Positions 51,323 to 53,176 of a stretch of DNA of 53,176 bases are shown here, piece after piece. The stretch's first letter is position 1, and the number at the start of each line of letters is the position of its first letter. The position numbers were made by a program, and so were the translations under genes. Source of the DNA: an uncultured Christensenellaceae bacterium (GTDB lineage Bacteria > Bacillota > Clostridia > Christensenellales > Borkfalkiaceae); contig CAJUOV010000012.1 in NCBI GenBank assembly GCA_910588695.1, positions 1 to 53,176 of the forward strand. The letters are read 5' to 3'. The notes beneath the pieces are model-generated. The model saw only the letters and a list, made by a program, of their open reading frames with translations, did no database searches and had not been told where the DNA came from.

Positions 51323-51645
51323 TGCCTTATTTTGTTTCAAATTTTTTCTTCCTTTTATTTGACTTTGATTTTTTGAAAAAATTCTTAAATGATTTACAGC
51401 AAATCACTTCGCTAAATCTCAACAAATCACTTCAATTCACTTTACTTTATCATACCATTGCGCTATATCGCTTTTATTTATTTTTCAACTGTTTTGGATC
51501 ATAAAATCGAAAATATTACTTCTATCGTATTGTAAACATTAATTAAAATTTTTCATATCATGTAGTAAAACATATCTTGCTTCATTTTCTACATATTCCG
51601 CCTTTTAAGCGGCAGTATGTAGATTTTTATTTAGGAGCATGGAAT
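51323..51645. other. Gene-free AT-rich stretch
   Basis: No convincing gene on either strand. It contains TCACTT direct repeats near 51406-51440 and a good ribosome binding site (AGGAG, 51633-51637) for the following gene. No clear promoter could be placed. Confidence 0.4.
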
Positions 51646-52419
51646 ATGACTATATCCAATCAATCAAATGTAACCTACAACGCCGTACCTCCCAATCAAC
51701 CCGGTATTCCCGGTAGCCTTACTAGCAATACCGTTAACACAGAAGTATTGTCCGACGTCATTAAGAGAGTTATGACCACCGACAAAACTTTTGCCAAAGA
51801 AGGAGAAATCGTTCACAATACGGTAACGATTACAAACAATTCATCTATGGTTTTAACTCCGGCTTATATCATAAACCAGGCGCCCGACGGGGCAAGTTTC
51901 GTTGACGGAAGCGTCAAAATAAACGGAGTTGCAGCCCCGGCAGACCCTGTATTAGGAATCACTCTTCCCGTATTAAACCCCGGCGTATCAATCACAGTAG
52001 AGTATGACATGAAAATAAACAGCCCTTCAACGGTAACCACTGTAACCAATTCTGCCGAATTTCGATACGACGTGGGAGACCCTGAAAGTGGCATCATCAA
52101 AACCTACACCGAACCCACCAACGCCGTTACGGTAAATGTTGTTAACGCTAAACTCGAAGTAGTAAAAAGCGTAGACAAGGCGTTTGCCGTAAAAGGCGAA
52201 ACGCTGACCTACACCGTAACGTTTACGAACAAGGGCAATATCGATATAAACGATATTTATTTTACGGATAATATCCCGCAAGGCACCACATTCGTGAACG
52301 GTTCGGTATTTATTAACGGTCAAAACGTTTCCGCGTATCGTCCCGACGTCGGGTACAACGTAGCAAATTTGCCGCCTGACGATAGCGCGACGACGAGTTT
52401 CAAGGTTACGATAGATTAA
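51646..52419 (+). CDS. DUF11-type beta-sandwich repeat protein
   Basis: The 257-aa protein carries two Ig-like DUF11 units. The first has KTFAKEGEIVHNTVTITNNS and APDGASFVDGSVKINGV. The second has KAFAVKGETLTYTVTFTNKG and IPQGTTFVNGSVFINGQNV. Such units usually belong to large secreted adhesins or S-layer-like proteins. Here there is no signal peptide and no anchor: the protein starts MTISNQSNVTYNAVPPNQPG and ends after the second unit. AGGAG is placed correctly for the start at 51646. It could be a free structural protein, as seen with small DUF11 proteins in clostridia, or a module of a broken gene. Confidence 0.8.
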   Translation: MTISNQSNVTYNAVPPNQPGIPGSLTSNTVNTEVLSDVIKRVMTTDKTFAKEGEIVHNTVTITNNSSMVLTPAYIINQAPDGASFVDGSVKINGVAAPADPVLGITLPVLNPGVSITVEYDMKINSPSTVTTVTNSAEFRYDVGDPESGIIKTYTEPTNAVTVNVVNAKLEVVKSVDKAFAVKGETLTYTVTFTNKGNIDINDIYFTDNIPQGTTFVNGSVFINGQNVSAYRPDVGYNVANLPPDDSATTSFKVTID

Positions 52420-52487
52420 ATTATTTTCTATCAATCATAGCGGTAAAATTTTGTTGCAGTGAATTTTACTGTGACTACCGAATCATT

Positions 52488-52528
52488 AAAGCGCTTACTC
52501 CCCTTTTAGGTTGTAAGCGCTTTATATT
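52488..52528 (+). terminator. Terminator after the DUF11 gene
   Basis: Eleven-base arms AAAGCGCTTAC (52488-52498) and GTAAGCGCTTT (52513-52523), followed by ATATTAT. The loop is 14 bases. Confidence 0.65.
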
Positions 52529-52782
52529 ATGCGTACCGATTTTCGTTTTAATTTCAACTACAAATTAAATTTGACGTTTGCGTGAAAGTCCAAAATTTCC
52601 GTCTTTACATATAAGAATCATTCTAATCCATCTTGATCTTCAAACACATAGGCTTTTTCTTTGCCTTTACAGTTAAATCAATTATCGAAGTTCTTTCCCT
52701 CATAATCCTCGAGTAAAATAATAAAATTTATAGCGCATTTAGCAAAATATTTCTAAAACAATCTTGATATTTGCGCATAAAC

Positions 52783-52813
52783 AAAACAGCTTCTTTTGAA
52801 AAGAAGCTGTTTT
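52783..52813. terminator. Terminator of the right-edge gene
   Basis: Fifteen-base perfect arms AAAACAGCTTCTTTT and AAAAGAAGCTGTTTT around a single G. It lies about 105 bases beyond the stop of the minus-strand gene at the right edge. Confidence 0.8.
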
Positions 52814-52918
52814 CATAAAATTTAACGGTCACGAAAAAATATATTGCAATTCGGAATTGCAAAACTTTGCATTGCATCCCAAAAATACGACTTTTCGGAC
52901 AATTATCCGTTTTCGCGA

Positions 52919-53176
52919 TCAATTTTTATCGGATTTGGACGCAGGTGCTTTCGTCTTTGTATTTTTATTGGGAGCAGAAGCGGGTTTCGAAGCACGATTC
53001 GCCGCCGGACGTGCAGGCTTAGGCGCTTCCGCAGGCTTTGCCGCCTCTACGGGCTTAGGCGCTTCCGCAGGCTTTGCCGCCTCTACGGGCTTAGGCGCTT
53101 CCGCGGGCTTTGCCGCTTCTTCGGGCTTAGGCGCTTCCGCGGGCTTTGCCGCTTCTTCGGGCTTAGGCGCTTCCGC
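52919..53176 (-). CDS. C-terminal part of a repeat-rich protein, cut by the window edge
   Basis: Reads on the minus strand from the edge to a TGA at 52919. The 85 visible residues are four copies of the 12-residue unit AEAPKP(E/V)EAAKP, half a fifth, and then a basic low-complexity tail (ARPAANRASKPASAPN, NTKTKAPASKSDKN). The Ala/Lys/Pro/Glu make-up is typical of an extended, disordered linker or tail found on nucleic-acid-binding or wall-spanning proteins. The start and main domain lie to the right of the window, so the function cannot be told. Confidence 0.75.
   Translation of the reverse strand, partial: AEAPKPEEAAKPAEAPKPEEAAKPAEAPKPVEAAKPAEAPKPVEAAKPAEAPKPARPAANRASKPASAPNKNTKTKAPASKSDKN
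53016..53176 (-). repeat. 36-bp tandem repeats (about 4.5 copies)
   Basis: The segment beginning GGCTTAGGCGCTTCCGC recurs at 53016, 53052, 53088, 53124 and 53160, an exact 36-base period that continues past the edge. It encodes the 12-residue protein repeat. Confidence 0.95.

Larger units (their letters stand above)
52424..52918. other. Gene-free stretch with remnants
   Basis: No intact gene. On the minus strand a frame reads NFIILLEDYEGKNFDN, stop, FNCKGKEKAYVFEDQDGLE, stop (about 52745-52635). It looks like a decayed coding fragment, with low certainty. A GTAAAATT/AATTTTAC hairpin lies at 52443-52469. Confidence 0.4.

Noticed and set aside
52728..52922. Open frame of 64 codons on the minus strand
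   Set aside because: It runs through a perfect terminator hairpin and has no ribosome site.
53016..53176. 36-base regular repeats resembling a CRISPR array
   Set aside because: There are no unique spacers: the whole 36-base unit repeats and is an open reading frame for a 12-residue protein repeat.

Overview
The window looks like a chromosomal segment of an anaerobic Firmicute (Bacillota, class Clostridia or close to it). The reasons are the gene order rpsB-tsf-pyrH-frr-uppS-cdsA-dxr-rseP, AGGAGG-type ribosome binding sites, sigma-A-like promoters with 17-bp spacers, ECF-type vitamin uptake, many lipoproteins, and a V/A-type ATPase operon of the Enterococcus/Clostridium ntp type. An uncultured gut lineage such as Christensenellales is a guess from style, not something the sequence proves.

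Layout. Bases 1-2.4 kb hold a YfbR-like nucleotidase, then a divergent thiamine transporter gene thiT under a TPP riboswitch, then a small membrane protein. Bases 2.57-10.0 kb (minus strand) hold the translation/isoprenoid/phospholipid cluster from rpsB to rseP. A 207-bp repeat lies just downstream of rseP and again just downstream of engB. Bases 10.4-13.4 kb hold lon-engB. Bases 13.47-21.9 kb hold a nine-gene V-type ATPase operon whose ring subunit carries the Na+-ligand set. A tRNA-Gln gene follows at 22.16 kb.

Bases 22.19-33.51 kb are an integrated island of about 11.3 kb. It starts in the anticodon arm of tRNA-Gln and ends at a displaced 3' half of that tRNA, which still has a terminator behind it. 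The GC-richer left part carries an integrase, a 46-aa coupled ORF, an XRE repressor with two matching operators around a perfect promoter, and three small genes including a sigma-factor-like one. The AT-rich right part is defence cargo: a type I methyltransferase (HsdM) and an HsdS locus with its own tyrosine recombinase, two half-HsdS genes and three copies of an inversion site, but no HsdR. Next to it is a four-gene operon that I read as an ABC-three-component (ABC-3C) immune system: a DUF2326/SMC-like ATPase, a winged-helix middle component, a CTD effector and an extra membrane-anchored partner. The last two share a near-identical GNNN(I/F)TAGG(N/D)IN motif. This operon is the most likely undescribed system in the window.

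Bases 33.6-49.3 kb are a glycan-use locus on the minus strand: SGNH esterase, GH43, a CBM9-like lipoprotein, a 1073-residue LamG-like lipoprotein, an ABC sugar transporter (binding protein and two permeases, no ATPase), GH3 and GH31. A divergent AraC regulator, apparently leaderless, faces it across a control region with stacked palindromes. Bases 50.4-53.2 kb hold decayed mobile-element remnants, a DUF11-repeat protein, and at the right edge the C-terminus of a gene with 12-residue AEAPKP(E/V)EAAKP repeats.
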